Origin: JAVXCQ01 sp036659415
GTDB taxonomy: Bacteria > Bacillota > Negativicutes > Acidaminococcales > Acidaminococcaceae
Length of the DNA: 64,000 nt
Reading direction: 5' to 3'
Assembly (NCBI GenBank): GCA_036659415.1
Contig: JAVXCQ010000005.1
Span: forward strand, 1-64,000
Below are positions 34,836 through 44,504 of this stretch, one piece after another. The number at the start of each line of letters is the position of its first letter. Position 1 is the first letter of the stretch. Under the pieces are notes generated by a model. The model searched no databases and was not told the origin of the DNA. It saw only the letters and a program-made list of their open reading frames with translations. Position numbers and translations under genes: made by a program.

Positions 34836-35025
34836 CCTTCCGTAACCCTTTTAACAAGCTTCTTTAATTATATACAAAAAAAGCAATCCCTGCCACGGAA
34901 TTCCTTGAGGTTTCACATTTTTTTTTACTTACAGGTAATAATAGGGCTAAGGGGTCTGCACTTTTAGCCTACCAAAACCAAATCTTCCCTCCCTCAGAAA
35001 GGAGGGCCAACAGTTTTGTACCTAC

Positions 35026-35061
35026 AAAAAGGCTCTCGCTCACTAGTTGAACGAGAGCCTT
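35026..35061 (-). terminator. Terminator of the arginine operon
   Basis: A stem of about 10 bp (AAGGCTCTCG/CGAGAGCCTT) with a 13-nt loop is followed by T5 on the minus strand. It lies 48 nt after the argH stop. Confidence 0.9.
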
Positions 35062-35109
35062 AAATGTTGTTAAAAGCAGGTAAACCTGTTGTAGCAAGCA
35101 GTGGTAGAC

Positions 35110-36522
35110 TTAGATTTTTTCTTGCAGTTCCTGCAATTGAGCGTGTTGCGCTGTAAGAATTTGGGCGCCTCGTGTCAACTGCAAAGCATTTTCGCTAAAA
35201 GCCGGTCCACCGTAGGAAGTGCGTGCCGCCACACAATTTGCCGGTTGGAGTACCGTGAGCAAATCTTCGGCAAAAAGCTCGGAGAACTCTAGGTATTCCG
35301 GCAAAGTGATTTCCGGCAAAAATTTGCCCTGCAAAATAGCATAGGCGACACATTTGCCCACGACTTCATGTGCCTGACGAAAAGGCAGTCCTTTGCGTAC
35401 CAGGTAGTCGGCCAAGTCCGTAGCATTGGAAAAATCCTTGCTCACGGCTTGCTGCATTTTATCCACATTAACCGTCATCGTCCGGAGCATATCGCTATAC
35501 ACCGCAAGACTAAATTTAATGGTGTCAATTGCATCAAACAAGCCTTCTTTATCTTCTTGCAAATCTTTATTGTAAGTCAAAGGTAGCCCCTTGAGGGTAA
35601 CCAGCAAAGCCTGCAAATGTCCGTAGACACGACCGGTTTTGCCACGTACTAGTTCGGCAATATCCGGATTTTTCTTTTGCGGCATCATGCTGGAACCAGT
35701 AGCAAAAGCATCGTCTAATTCGATAAAACCAAACTCAGTACTGGACCACAGGCATATTTCCTCACTTAAACGGCTTAAGTGCATCATTAACACCGAAGCA
35801 AAGGAAAGAAAATCCAAAAGATAATCCCGGTCACTAACTGCGTCCATGCTATTGGCATAAACCTGGGCAAAATTAAGTTGCTCCGCTACGTCAAAACGGT
35901 CAATGGGAAAAGTCGTCCCCGCAATGGCACCTGCCCCTAAGGGCATCAGATCAGCGCCTTCCCACACGCCCAGTAGGCGTCTGAAATCTCGTTGCAGCAT
36001 ATTGAAATAAGCTAGGAGGTGATGCGCAAAGGTGATCGGCTGTGCCCGTTGCAAATGGGTGTAGCCCGGCATCAAAGTCTGTTGATGCTGCTTTGCGACC
36101 GCAAGCAAGGCTTCTTCAAACTGCACCAGCAGTTGTCCGATTTCCACAACTTCCCGCTTCATATACATATGCATATCCAGTGCCACCTGGTCATTACGAC
36201 TGCGGGCAGTATGCAGGCGTGCACCGGCACTGCCAATGCGCTCGGTCAGGCGGGCTTCGATATTCATATGAATATCTTCCAGTCCTACTTCAAAGCTAAA
36301 TGTACCGGCTTCAATTTCTTGCAAAATTTCTTGCAAACCAGCGAGGATGGCTACCCCATCAGCCTCCTGAATAATCCCGCAACGCACCAGCATCTGGGCA
36401 TGAGCCATACTGCCACGAAGGTCTTCCCGATATAATCTTTGGTCAAATTCAATGGACGCATTAAAGGCGTCTACCAATTCATTGGTATTTTTGCTAAATC
36501 TTCCGCCCCAAAGTTTCGCCAT
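35110..36522 (-). CDS. argH: Argininosuccinate lyase
   Basis: 470 residues. The fumarase-family signature is GSSMMPQKKNPD (about residue 275), and the early HTARSRNDQVALD stretch contributes to the active site. It splits argininosuccinate into arginine and fumarate, the last step of arginine synthesis. The start at 36522 abuts the argG stop with a 1-base overlap, so the two are coupled. It is the last gene of argCJBDFGH. Confidence 0.97.
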   Translation of the reverse strand: MAKLWGGRFSKNTNELVDAFNASIEFDQRLYREDLRGSMAHAQMLVRCGIIQEADGVAILAGLQEILQEIEAGTFSFEVGLEDIHMNIEARLTERIGSAGARLHTARSRNDQVALDMHMYMKREVVEIGQLLVQFEEALLAVAKQHQQTLMPGYTHLQRAQPITFAHHLLAYFNMLQRDFRRLLGVWEGADLMPLGAGAIAGTTFPIDRFDVAEQLNFAQVYANSMDAVSDRDYLLDFLSFASVLMMHLSRLSEEICLWSSTEFGFIELDDAFATGSSMMPQKKNPDIAELVRGKTGRVYGHLQALLVTLKGLPLTYNKDLQEDKEGLFDAIDTIKFSLAVYSDMLRTMTVNVDKMQQAVSKDFSNATDLADYLVRKGLPFRQAHEVVGKCVAYAILQGKFLPEITLPEYLEFSELFAEDLLTVLQPANCVAARTSYGGPAFSENALQLTRGAQILTAQHAQLQELQEKI

Positions 36523-37742
36523 TATTTTAATTTTCCTTGTTGCATCAAAGCGCGAACCTTCAGTGGTAAACCAAAGAGGTTGATGAAGCCGTTGGCATCG
36601 GCTTGGTTATAAACTTCGTCTGCACCAAAGGTGACGTATTCTTGGCTGTAGAGGGAATAAGGGGATTTTGCACCGGCACTAATAACGTTGCCTTTATAGA
36701 GTTTAAGGCGCACGGTTCCGGTAACAGTTTTTTGCGTTTCATCGACAAAGGCCGCAAGTGCTTCACGCAAAGGTGAGAACCACATACCATCATAAACTAG
36801 TTCAGCGTATTTAATGCTCACGGTTTCTTTAAAATGATTGGTAGCTCTGTCTAGACACAGATTTTCCAATTCGTTATGGGCGTAATAAATAATGGTGCCG
36901 CCTGGTGTTTCGTAGACGCCACGGGATTTCATACCTACTAGACGGTTTTCTACCATATCGCAGATACCCACACCGTTACGAATACCAATCTCGTTCAAAG
37001 TTTCCACGATTTTAGCTGGGCTAAGATTAATGCCATTCACAGCTACCGGCACGCCTTGAACAAATTCCAGTTCCAATTCTTCTTCTTTGTCAGGTGCTGT
37101 TTGTGGGGTATTCGTGACAATGAAAAGTTTATCTTGTGGTGCATTCCAAGGGTCTTCTAGGTCTGAACCCTCATGGGATAAATGCCACATATTACGATCC
37201 ATGGAATAGTCGGTTTTTTTGGTTACAGGGATAGGAATATGATGTGCTTCAGCATAATCAATAGCGTCTTCACGAGAACGAATATCCCATTCACGCCACG
37301 GAGCAATAATTGCCAGTTGTGGTGCCAGAGCTTTAACAGACAGTTCAAAACGAACCTGGTCATTACCTTTGCCGGTAGCACCGTGAGCAATAGCGTCAGC
37401 GCCCTCGGCAGCGGCAATCTCTACCAATCTTTTGGCAATCAAAGGACGGGCAAAAGAGGTACCCAAAAGATATTTTTTTTCATATACAGCACCGGCTTTA
37501 ACTACTGGCCACACATAGTCGGCAATGAATTCTTCTTTCAAATCCAAAACAAAACATTTGCTAGCGCCAGATTTAAGTGCTTTATCATGGACCGGAGCTA
37601 ATTCATCACCTTGACCTAGGTCAGCGGTAACAGCAATAACTTCGCAATTATTATAGTTTTCTTTCAGCCAAGGAATAATGACTGAGGTATCTAAACCGCC
37701 GGAATAAGCTAATACAACTTTTTTGATGTCTTCTTTTTTCAT
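36522..37742 (-). CDS. argG: Argininosuccinate synthase
   Basis: 406 residues. The ATP pyrophosphatase P-loop is seen near the start as LAYSGGLDTSV, and GATGKGNDQVRFE marks the substrate site. It joins citrulline and aspartate using ATP. It lies between argF (88-nt gap) and argH (1-base overlap) in the arginine operon. Confidence 0.97.
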   Translation of the reverse strand: MKKEDIKKVVLAYSGGLDTSVIIPWLKENYNNCEVIAVTADLGQGDELAPVHDKALKSGASKCFVLDLKEEFIADYVWPVVKAGAVYEKKYLLGTSFARPLIAKRLVEIAAAEGADAIAHGATGKGNDQVRFELSVKALAPQLAIIAPWREWDIRSREDAIDYAEAHHIPIPVTKKTDYSMDRNMWHLSHEGSDLEDPWNAPQDKLFIVTNTPQTAPDKEEELELEFVQGVPVAVNGINLSPAKIVETLNEIGIRNGVGICDMVENRLVGMKSRGVYETPGGTIIYYAHNELENLCLDRATNHFKETVSIKYAELVYDGMWFSPLREALAAFVDETQKTVTGTVRLKLYKGNVISAGAKSPYSLYSQEYVTFGADEVYNQADANGFINLFGLPLKVRALMQQGKLK

Positions 37743-37830
37743 TTTTAATACTCCCCCTCAATGTTTTGGTTTTTGTGCTTTATCTGCTAAACAAAAGTTA
37801 CACCTAGGCACTACTTTTGCTAAGTCTTGC

Positions 37831-38772
37831 TTACAAAACGTGGTCGCTCATTAAGAGTGCCATAATCGCTTTTTGCACGTGCAAACGATTTTCCGCTTGG
37901 TCAAAAACCACCGCTTGCGGCCCTTCTAATACATCTTCCGTAATTTCTTCCCCTCGATGAGCCGGTAAACAGTGTAAAACAATGGCATCAGGTCGTGCTA
38001 CATGTAATAGCTCTTGATTAATTTGATAAATGCCCAAAGTTTTTTGTCGCTCGGCTTGCTCGGCCTCCTGCCCCATGGAAGCCCATACATCGGTATAAAG
38101 CACATCAGCGCCTTGCGCTGCTTTAAACAAATCCGGTTCTACCGTAATGCTACAACCGGTATGCTTAGCATCTTCTTGTGCTTGCTGCAAAATATCGTCA
38201 GCTGGCTGATAACCTACCGGACAGGCACAAACCATATTCATGCCCACTTTGGCACAGGCAAACATCAAAGAATGGGTCATATTGTTGCCATCACCTACAT
38301 ACACCAGTTTCCGTCCCTTAAGCACTTCTTTATATTCCAAAATTGTGAATAAGTCGGTCAGTGCTTGGCAGGGGTGCAAAAGATCCGTCAAACCGTTAAT
38401 AACAGGAATGGTAGCATAGCTGGCCAATTCTTTAACTGCGTCATGGGAAAAGGTTCTAATCATAATCCCATCTACAAAACGGGACAACACTCTCGCCGTA
38501 TCTCGCACTGGCTCTCCTCGTCCTAGTTGCGTAGCAGCATCATTGAGATAAATCGGATGGCCGCCCAGCTGAAAAAACCCGACTTCAAAAGATACTCTGG
38601 TTCTAGTGGACGCTTTGGAAAAAATCATACCCAGGGTTTTACCTTCCAGGTAGGCGTGCGGCTCACCATTTTTTTGCTTGCGCTTAAGCTTTTTGGCTAC
38701 ATCTAGAATTGTTGCTACCTCACCCACGGATAAATCGTGAATGGATATTAAGTCTTTATTTTTTAACCCCAT
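37831..38772 (-). CDS. argF: Ornithine carbamoyltransferase
   Basis: 313 residues. The carbamoyl-phosphate loop is KASTRTRVSFEVG, and the ornithine-binding HCLPAHRGEEIT lies near the C-terminus. It makes citrulline. The neighbours are the six other arginine genes, so this is the anabolic form and not the arginine deiminase pathway enzyme. Confidence 0.96.
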   Translation of the reverse strand: MGLKNKDLISIHDLSVGEVATILDVAKKLKRKQKNGEPHAYLEGKTLGMIFSKASTRTRVSFEVGFFQLGGHPIYLNDAATQLGRGEPVRDTARVLSRFVDGIMIRTFSHDAVKELASYATIPVINGLTDLLHPCQALTDLFTILEYKEVLKGRKLVYVGDGNNMTHSLMFACAKVGMNMVCACPVGYQPADDILQQAQEDAKHTGCSITVEPDLFKAAQGADVLYTDVWASMGQEAEQAERQKTLGIYQINQELLHVARPDAIVLHCLPAHRGEEITEDVLEGPQAVVFDQAENRLHVQKAIMALLMSDHVL

Positions 38773-38793
38773 AATAAGACCCCTCTACTTTAA

Positions 38794-39984
38794 TCAAAAT
38801 TTCGCCAACACTGTTTGCAATACCGCCAGTAAAGCATCAATTTCTGCTTTCGTAATAATAAGGGGCGGCACCAAGCGAATAACGTTACCTGCCGTACAAT
38901 TAATAATCATACCCCGGTCTAAACAAGCCTCCACCAGTGGTTGCCCCGGTTTACTTAGCTCCATACCCAAAAGCAGTCCCCGTCCACGTACCTCTACAAT
39001 ATGCTGTGGAAATTGGGCTTGCAGTGCCTCTAATTGAGCTTTGAAATACGTACCAAGCTTTTCGGCATAAGCCGGCAAATTCTCCCGGCGCAGTACTTCT
39101 AAAGTAGCATTAGCGGCTGCGCAGGCCAAGGGATTGCCGCCAAACGTAGAACCATGGTCGCCGGGCGCAAAAACATGAGCTAAACGCTCAGTGGTAAGAA
39201 ATCCCCCCATGGGAAACCCTCCGCCCAAAGCCTTGGCTACCGTCATCACATCTGGTTTCACGCCGCTATATTCCCAGGCAAACCATTTACCAGTACGACC
39301 AATACCGGTTTGAATTTCGTCAAAAATAAGAAGTGCCTCATGTTGGTCACACAAAGCCCGCACAGTTTTAAAATAAGCATCTGCCGGCACGTGTACTCCG
39401 CCCTCACCTTGAATCGGTTCCAGTAAAACAGCGCAAACATCGTCCGCCATCACGGCTGCCAACGCCTCGGCATCGCCATAGGGAACGTACTCATAGCCTG
39501 CTGGCAAAGGCTCATAGCCCTGTTGGTACTTTGGTTGCCCGGTAGCGGTTAGCGTTGCCAGCGTCCGTCCATGGAAAGAATGAACTGCCGTAATAATACG
39601 GATTTTGCCGGCGGCTTTTTGATGTCCATATTTGCGTGCCAATTTCAGTGCCCCTTCATTGGCTTCTGCCCCACTATTGCACAGGAAAACACGGTCAAAG
39701 CCGCTGATTTCCGCTAAGGTTTTGACTAATTGGGCTTGCGGCTGGGTGTAATACAGGTTGGAACAATGAATGAGCTTACCCGCTTGCTCAGCAATGGCCT
39801 TAACTAAAGCCGGATGAGCATGGCCCAAAGCATTAACTGCAATCCCTGCTAAAAAATCCACATACTCTTTACCTGCTAGGTCATAGAGTTTGCAACCTTT
39901 ACCATAGTCCCAAACAATTTGGTTACGGTTGAACACCGGCAAGTAATACTGCTCGGTAGCGGCAATGACTGTTTGTTGATCCAT
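38794..39984 (-). CDS. argD: Acetylornithine aminotransferase
   Basis: 396 residues, class-III PLP aminotransferase. The PLP-binding Lys is in VAKALGGGFPMGGF (about residue 252) after LLIFDEIQTGIGRTG. It makes N-acetylornithine from the semialdehyde and may also serve lysine synthesis. It lies between argB and argF. Confidence 0.95.
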   Translation of the reverse strand: MDQQTVIAATEQYYLPVFNRNQIVWDYGKGCKLYDLAGKEYVDFLAGIAVNALGHAHPALVKAIAEQAGKLIHCSNLYYTQPQAQLVKTLAEISGFDRVFLCNSGAEANEGALKLARKYGHQKAAGKIRIITAVHSFHGRTLATLTATGQPKYQQGYEPLPAGYEYVPYGDAEALAAVMADDVCAVLLEPIQGEGGVHVPADAYFKTVRALCDQHEALLIFDEIQTGIGRTGKWFAWEYSGVKPDVMTVAKALGGGFPMGGFLTTERLAHVFAPGDHGSTFGGNPLACAAANATLEVLRRENLPAYAEKLGTYFKAQLEALQAQFPQHIVEVRGRGLLLGMELSKPGQPLVEACLDRGMIINCTAGNVIRLVPPLIITKAEIDALLAVLQTVLAKF

Positions 39985-40039
39985 ACAAATTCTCCTCGAT
40001 TTTTAAAAGTATCCCCAAGCTCTGCTAGACGCAGGCTAA

Positions 40040-40933
40040 TTATTTAATTTCTTTCACCACTTCGGTACCCACACCGCTATCACTGAAAATTTCCATTAGA
40101 ATAGTATGTTCTTCGCGGCCGTCAATAATGTGGGTTTTTTTAGCGCCACCGGACAATGCCGTAATACAAGCCTTTACTTTAGGAATCATGCCGCCGTCAA
40201 TATTACCGCGGATAATAAGCTCTTGAGCTTTTTCAAAAGTAAGGGTTGAAATAAAGCTACTTTCATCACGATAATCGGAATAAATACCTTTTACATCTGT
40301 TAGCACCAACAGTTTTTCTGCTTTGAGGGCACCGGCAATTTCTCCGGCTACACTGTCAGCATTAATATTGTAGGTTTCTCCACTGGGACCCACACCGGTA
40401 GGAGCAATAACAGGGATAAAATCAGCATCCAACAACACATTAATGAGCTGGGTATTTACGTGTTCTACATTACCCACATAACCGATATCTACCAAGTTGA
40501 CCTCGCCATTTTCATAAACGTCGGCCAAATGTTTTTTTGCTTGAATAAGATTGGCGTCTTTACCATTTAAGCCCACGGCAGCTCCGCCCAAAACGTTTAA
40601 GCGTGCCACTAAATCCGTGTTGATTTTACCCACTAGTGCCATTTCGGCTAAGCCGACACTTTCGGCGTCAGTCACACGTAAGCCGCTAACAAACTGAGTT
40701 TTCTTGCCCGCTTTTTGGAGCATGGCCGTAATTTCCGGGCCACCGCCGTGCACTACTACCGGGCGCAGACCAGCGCAGCGCAAAAAGACAATATCTTGTA
40801 AAACCTTGTTTTTGATTTCGTCATTGAGCATAGCGTTACCGCCGTATTTCACAACTACCGTCTTGCCTTTAAAATCTCTTAGGTAGGGCAGAGCTTCTAC
40901 TAGGGTATTAATTTGTTCATCTTTAATTTGCAT
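40040..40933 (-). CDS. argB: Acetylglutamate kinase
   Basis: 297 residues. The N-terminal nucleotide site VVKYGGNAML and the GGGPEITAML loop are typical of the amino acid kinase fold. A full-length N-terminal helix (QINTLVEALPYLRDF) is present, as in the hexameric, arginine-inhibited form, so feedback control by arginine is likely. The gap of 95 nt to argJ holds nothing I can identify. Confidence 0.96.
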   Translation of the reverse strand: MQIKDEQINTLVEALPYLRDFKGKTVVVKYGGNAMLNDEIKNKVLQDIVFLRCAGLRPVVVHGGGPEITAMLQKAGKKTQFVSGLRVTDAESVGLAEMALVGKINTDLVARLNVLGGAAVGLNGKDANLIQAKKHLADVYENGEVNLVDIGYVGNVEHVNTQLINVLLDADFIPVIAPTGVGPSGETYNINADSVAGEIAGALKAEKLLVLTDVKGIYSDYRDESSFISTLTFEKAQELIIRGNIDGGMIPKVKACITALSGGAKKTHIIDGREEHTILMEIFSDSGVGTEVVKEIK

Positions 40934-41028
40934 AATCTTACCTCCAGTTATAGTTTCTAGTTTTATATTTTATAAGTTATAAGCTGATGTTGCAAGTGGA
41001 AACAAGGTAGACGAGCTTTTAACGAACT

Positions 41029-42237
41029 TTAGGTATGATATTCGCCGTTAATTTTGACATATTCATAACTAAAATCACAGGTCCACACCGTTGCTGTGGC
41101 CTCCCCAGCGGCAAGGTCTAGCGTCATCGTAATATCGTGCTCGGCCATGAGCGGCGCTAAAGTCGCTAAAGGTACACCCACATTCATGCCGTTTTCTACC
41201 AAGCGCACGCCGCCAATACTAAGGGTTACTTGTTCGGCTACGAGGGCGGCACCGGAATACCCAGCGGCACAAACGATCCGCCCCCAGTTGGGATCTTCAC
41301 CAAAAAAGGCCGTTTTAACAAGGGGGGACTTGGCAATAGCCATAGCTGCTAGCTTGGCATCTGCCCAGCTAGCAGCACCAGTCACCGTGACTTCCAAAAA
41401 TTTTGTGGCTCCTTCCCCATCATGAGCAATCAGTTTGGCCAAATCTTGGGCAGTAGCAAGTAGCGCTGCATAAAAAGCAGGATAATCGGGATGTGCTTCG
41501 GCAATAATAATCTCGTTTTCCGCTAAACCATTAGCCAACACTATCATACTGTCATTGGTGCTGGTATCACCGTCCACCACCACCATATTAAAAGACTGAT
41601 CAGCCACTTTTTTGACCGCACGTTTCAAAACATCGGGGGCAATTGCCGCATCTGTGGTAATGTAGGTTAGCATGGTAGCCATATTAGGATGAATCATGCC
41701 AGCGCCTTTGGCAATACCGGCAATGCGAACTTGTTTATCGCCCAGCATAAATTCATAAGCAGCTTTTTTCACAAAAGTATCTGTGGTTTGAATGGCCAGC
41801 GCAGCACTTTCTCCCTCGCTAACGTCGAGTTTATCAATCGCATCGGCAATCCCTGTCTTGACCTTGGTCATAGGCAGAAAGTGCCCAATAACACCGGTAG
41901 AGCAAACATAGACACCGGCCACATCAATGGCTAATAAATCTGCGGTTAACTCTACCATGGCTTGCGCATCGGCCAGACCCTGTGTGCCGGTACAAGCATT
42001 AGCACAACCAGAGTTGACGACAATGGCCTGCGCATAGGGGGCAAGAGCCGTCCTCCGGCTAATCACCACTGGTGCCGCGCACATTTTATTTTGAGTGAAA
42101 ACCGCTCCTGTGGCGGCTGGAACTGTACTTAAAATAACAGCTACATCTTCTTTACCACTGGCTTTAATACCAGCCTTCACGCCAGCGGCAACGAAACCTT
42201 GCGGCGCCGTTAACCAACCGTCAATTTTTTTTAACAT
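41029..42237 (-). CDS. argJ: Bifunctional ornithine acetyltransferase / N-acetylglutamate synthase
   Basis: 402 residues from ATG 42237, 8 nt after GAGGAGG. A longer reading would overlap argC without a ribosome site. The protein cuts itself before the nucleophile Thr in HPNMATMLTYI (about residue 190), giving alpha and beta chains. ArgJ recycles the acetyl group from acetylornithine to glutamate. No argA is present in the window, which fits ArgJ also making N-acetylglutamate. Confidence 0.95.
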   Translation of the reverse strand: MLKKIDGWLTAPQGFVAAGVKAGIKASGKEDVAVILSTVPAATGAVFTQNKMCAAPVVISRRTALAPYAQAIVVNSGCANACTGTQGLADAQAMVELTADLLAIDVAGVYVCSTGVIGHFLPMTKVKTGIADAIDKLDVSEGESAALAIQTTDTFVKKAAYEFMLGDKQVRIAGIAKGAGMIHPNMATMLTYITTDAAIAPDVLKRAVKKVADQSFNMVVVDGDTSTNDSMIVLANGLAENEIIIAEAHPDYPAFYAALLATAQDLAKLIAHDGEGATKFLEVTVTGAASWADAKLAAMAIAKSPLVKTAFFGEDPNWGRIVCAAGYSGAALVAEQVTLSIGGVRLVENGMNVGVPLATLAPLMAEHDITMTLDLAAGEATATVWTCDFSYEYVKINGEYHT

Positions 42238-42250
42238 TTTGTGCGCCTCC

Positions 42251-43285
42251 TCAAGGATAAATTGGCAATTGCCGTAAACCCATAGTTTCATCTAAACCAA
42301 ACATAACATTCATATTTTGCACTGCCTGCCCGGCTGCCCCTTTAACGAGATTGTCCAATACTGACATCACGATAATACGGTTAGTTCGTGTATCAATTTG
42401 CCAACCAAGGTCAACAAAATTGGAAGCACGCACGTTTTTAAGTTCAGGGCAATTGCCTTCCCCGCGCAGACGAATAAAAAATTCATTTTGATACATGGAT
42501 TGGAAAGCAGCCGTAACCATAGCACCAGTAACACCAGGTTGAAGAGTAGCATAGCAGGTAGCAAAAATGCCACGATCCACCGGTAATAAATGAGGGGTAA
42601 ATTGAATAACCACTGCTTCCCCTGCGAATTCACTATATACCTGTTCAATTTCTGGCGTATGACGATGATTAGCCACACCGTAGGCATGGAAGTTCTCATT
42701 CACCGAACAATAAAGACTGCCCATTCTCAGCGAACGCCCTGCACCTGTCGTACCGGATTTAGCGTCAATAATAATCCCTGTAGTGGCAATAAGGCCAGCT
42801 TTAAGTAGCGGCGTCAGAGCTAGAATACTGCAAGTTGTATAACACCCAGGGTTTGCTAATAGCTTGGCCGTTTTGACCTGTTCCCGATACAGTTCGGTTA
42901 AACCATAAACGGCTTTGGTCTGGGGATCTTCATGTTTCACATGGTACCACTTTTCAAAGACCTGTGGATCTTGAAAACGATAGTCGCCGCCCAAATCAAT
43001 AATTCGGGTGGAACTACCCCGTAATTGAGCGCCGATTTTCATCGCATGACCGTGAGGTAACGCAATAAAAATTACCTCGCTATCAGCAGCAATTGCTTCA
43101 ATTGCTTTCATACTGGCAAGTTCAAGGTTAATGTTTCCTGCCAAATGCGGATACAAACTGACAAGGCTTTCCCCCGTATTGCTTTCAGAAGTAATAGTGG
43201 CAATTTCTACTGCCGGATGTTGTGCCAGTAATCTGACTAATTCCACTCCGGCATAACCAGTTGCCCCAATGACGCTAGCTCTCAT
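42251..43285 (-). CDS. argC: N-acetyl-gamma-glutamyl-phosphate reductase
   Basis: 344 residues from ATG 43285, 6 nt after AGGGGG; the ATG at 43291 touches that site. The Rossmann start is ASVIGATGYAGVELV, and the catalytic Cys is in NPGCYTTCSILAL. It is the first gene of the arginine operon. The promoter is at 43312-43341, and arginine-repressor-type sites lie upstream. Confidence 0.96.
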   Translation of the reverse strand: MRASVIGATGYAGVELVRLLAQHPAVEIATITSESNTGESLVSLYPHLAGNINLELASMKAIEAIAADSEVIFIALPHGHAMKIGAQLRGSSTRIIDLGGDYRFQDPQVFEKWYHVKHEDPQTKAVYGLTELYREQVKTAKLLANPGCYTTCSILALTPLLKAGLIATTGIIIDAKSGTTGAGRSLRMGSLYCSVNENFHAYGVANHRHTPEIEQVYSEFAGEAVVIQFTPHLLPVDRGIFATCYATLQPGVTGAMVTAAFQSMYQNEFFIRLRGEGNCPELKNVRASNFVDLGWQIDTRTNRIIVMSVLDNLVKGAAGQAVQNMNVMFGLDETMGLRQLPIYP

Positions 43286-43311
43286 CTTCATCCCCCTTTA
43301 ATATGTTTATT

Positions 43312-43341
43312 ATTATACATCGTTAATGTATTTTTTTGCAA
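43312..43341 (-). promoter_or_regulatory. Promoter of the arginine operon
   Basis: TTGCAA, 18 bp, TATAAT on the minus strand. A dyad ATACAT-N5-ATGTAT (43314-43330) covers the spacer and -10, which suits repressor binding. Confidence 0.75.
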
Positions 43342-43418
43342 GCATTTTTGTTGATTTTACGAGTTTTTTTCTTAATTATGTAATATTAGTAGGGTATTTA
43401 GCAACCATTTCTCTACTT

Positions 43419-43438
43419 TTTGTATTTTTATTCATACA
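43419..43438 (-). promoter_or_regulatory. ARG-box-like operator (ArgR/AhrC)
   Basis: TATGAATAAAAATACAAA on the minus strand differs at one position from the core TGAAT-wwww-ATTCA of the arginine repressor box. Its location before a complete arg operon supports the assignment. Confidence 0.65.
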
Positions 43439-43651
43439 TTATACATTGACAAGAAGTTGCCGGTGCTCCTTGTCCCTCTGAGTCCTCGTTGTCCTACTAT
43501 ATAGAGTTAATTTTACTACTTATACCTTTAATAATCAAAACTTTTTTCCGCTATCGTCCCACATTTAAGCCTTCCGCTTTTAAGTTTTGCAACTCTAGCC
43601 ATTTTTTAGTACAATGAAAGCATAAACTATCTGTCAGCGGAGGCTTTACGC

Positions 43652-44458
43652 ATGAAAAAATATCTTTTTCTCTTGAGTGTTTTACTCTTGGTAGTTTTTT
43701 ATGCCCCAGGCACGTCCTCTGAGCATCCGAGCGCACCGCAGGAGCAAACACTAGCTAGCGCAACTACCATGGAAGCAGAAGTACCCGGCTTCTTCCTCGC
43801 CCTTTTGCCCCCGCCAGAAGAGTGGCCGCACCCCCTCGCAATGCTCTGGCGTGCTACTCATCTACATCAGGCGGTCAAAAACCAACTAACCAGTGCGGAC
43901 TGGGTAAAACTTAAACAAATGGCCCCTAGTTTGCCACTAGCCATCGTCGCTGTGGAAGACAAGCGTTTTTATGAACACAACGGCATTGATCTTGACGGCA
44001 TTTTTCGTGCGACCTTAGCCAATATTCAAGCTGATGAAATCGTACAGGGCGGTAGCACCATCACCCAACAATTAATTAAAAACGTTCTGCTCACTTCGGA
44101 ACAAAGTTGGGAACGCAAAATGTGGGAAGCCAGCCTAGCACTACTGGCGGAAACCAATTACACTAAGGACGAACTTCTAGAAATGTATCTTAATACGACT
44201 TACTACGGTGCTGGTGCCACCGGAATTAAGGCCGCCAGCAGTATTTACTTTGGTAAAAGTCCCCACGAGCTTACGTTACCAGAAAGTGCTACCCTAGCAG
44301 GTTTACCTAATGCACCTTCGGCACTAAATCCTTACGAAAATCCCAACGGGTGCAAAAACAGACGCAACCTTGTCCTCACAGTCTTGCAAACGCAAGGTAA
44401 AATCACCGAAGAGGAAGCTAACACGGCCAAAGCTGAACCCTTATTACTTAGTAATTAA
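43652..44458 (+). CDS. Monofunctional peptidoglycan transglycosylase (GT51)
   Basis: 268 residues. An N-terminal hydrophobic segment (about 3-17) anchors or exports the protein, followed by a Pro/Ser-rich linker of about 60 residues. The GT51 domain has the catalytic Glu in AVEDKRFYEHNGID, then QGGSTITQQLIKN and YLNTTYYGAGATGI. No transpeptidase domain follows, so it is an MtgA-type enzyme that polymerises lipid II into glycan strands. GGAGG precedes the ATG. It is monocistronic. Confidence 0.93.
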   Translation: MKKYLFLLSVLLLVVFYAPGTSSEHPSAPQEQTLASATTMEAEVPGFFLALLPPPEEWPHPLAMLWRATHLHQAVKNQLTSADWVKLKQMAPSLPLAIVAVEDKRFYEHNGIDLDGIFRATLANIQADEIVQGGSTITQQLIKNVLLTSEQSWERKMWEASLALLAETNYTKDELLEMYLNTTYYGAGATGIKAASSIYFGKSPHELTLPESATLAGLPNAPSALNPYENPNGCKNRRNLVLTVLQTQGKITEEEANTAKAEPLLLSN

Positions 44459-44504
44459 AAAGACGCTTAACTGCCTTGGACTAGGCATTTAAGCGTCTTT
44501 TTTT
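44457..44504. terminator. Bidirectional terminator between transglycosylase gene and pgi
   Basis: A stem AAAAAGACGCTTAA with its complement carries an inner TGCCT/AGGCA extension and T7 on the plus strand. On the minus strand it also ends pgi. Confidence 0.92.

Larger units (their letters stand above)
43286..43651. other. Intergenic control region between argC and the transglycosylase gene
   Basis: The 366 bases are AT-rich. They hold the argC promoter (43312-43341), a palindrome ATACAT-N5-ATGTAT over that promoter (43314-43330) and an ARG-box-like site (43419-43438). For the plus-strand transglycosylase gene I see TTGTCC and TTGACA hexamers but no well-spaced -10, so its promoter is not assigned. 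Confidence 0.5.

Noticed and set aside
34987..35006. Small CCCTCC/GGAGGG hairpin upstream of the cdaA operon
   Set aside because: Only 6 bp with no T-run on either strand; no role can be supported.
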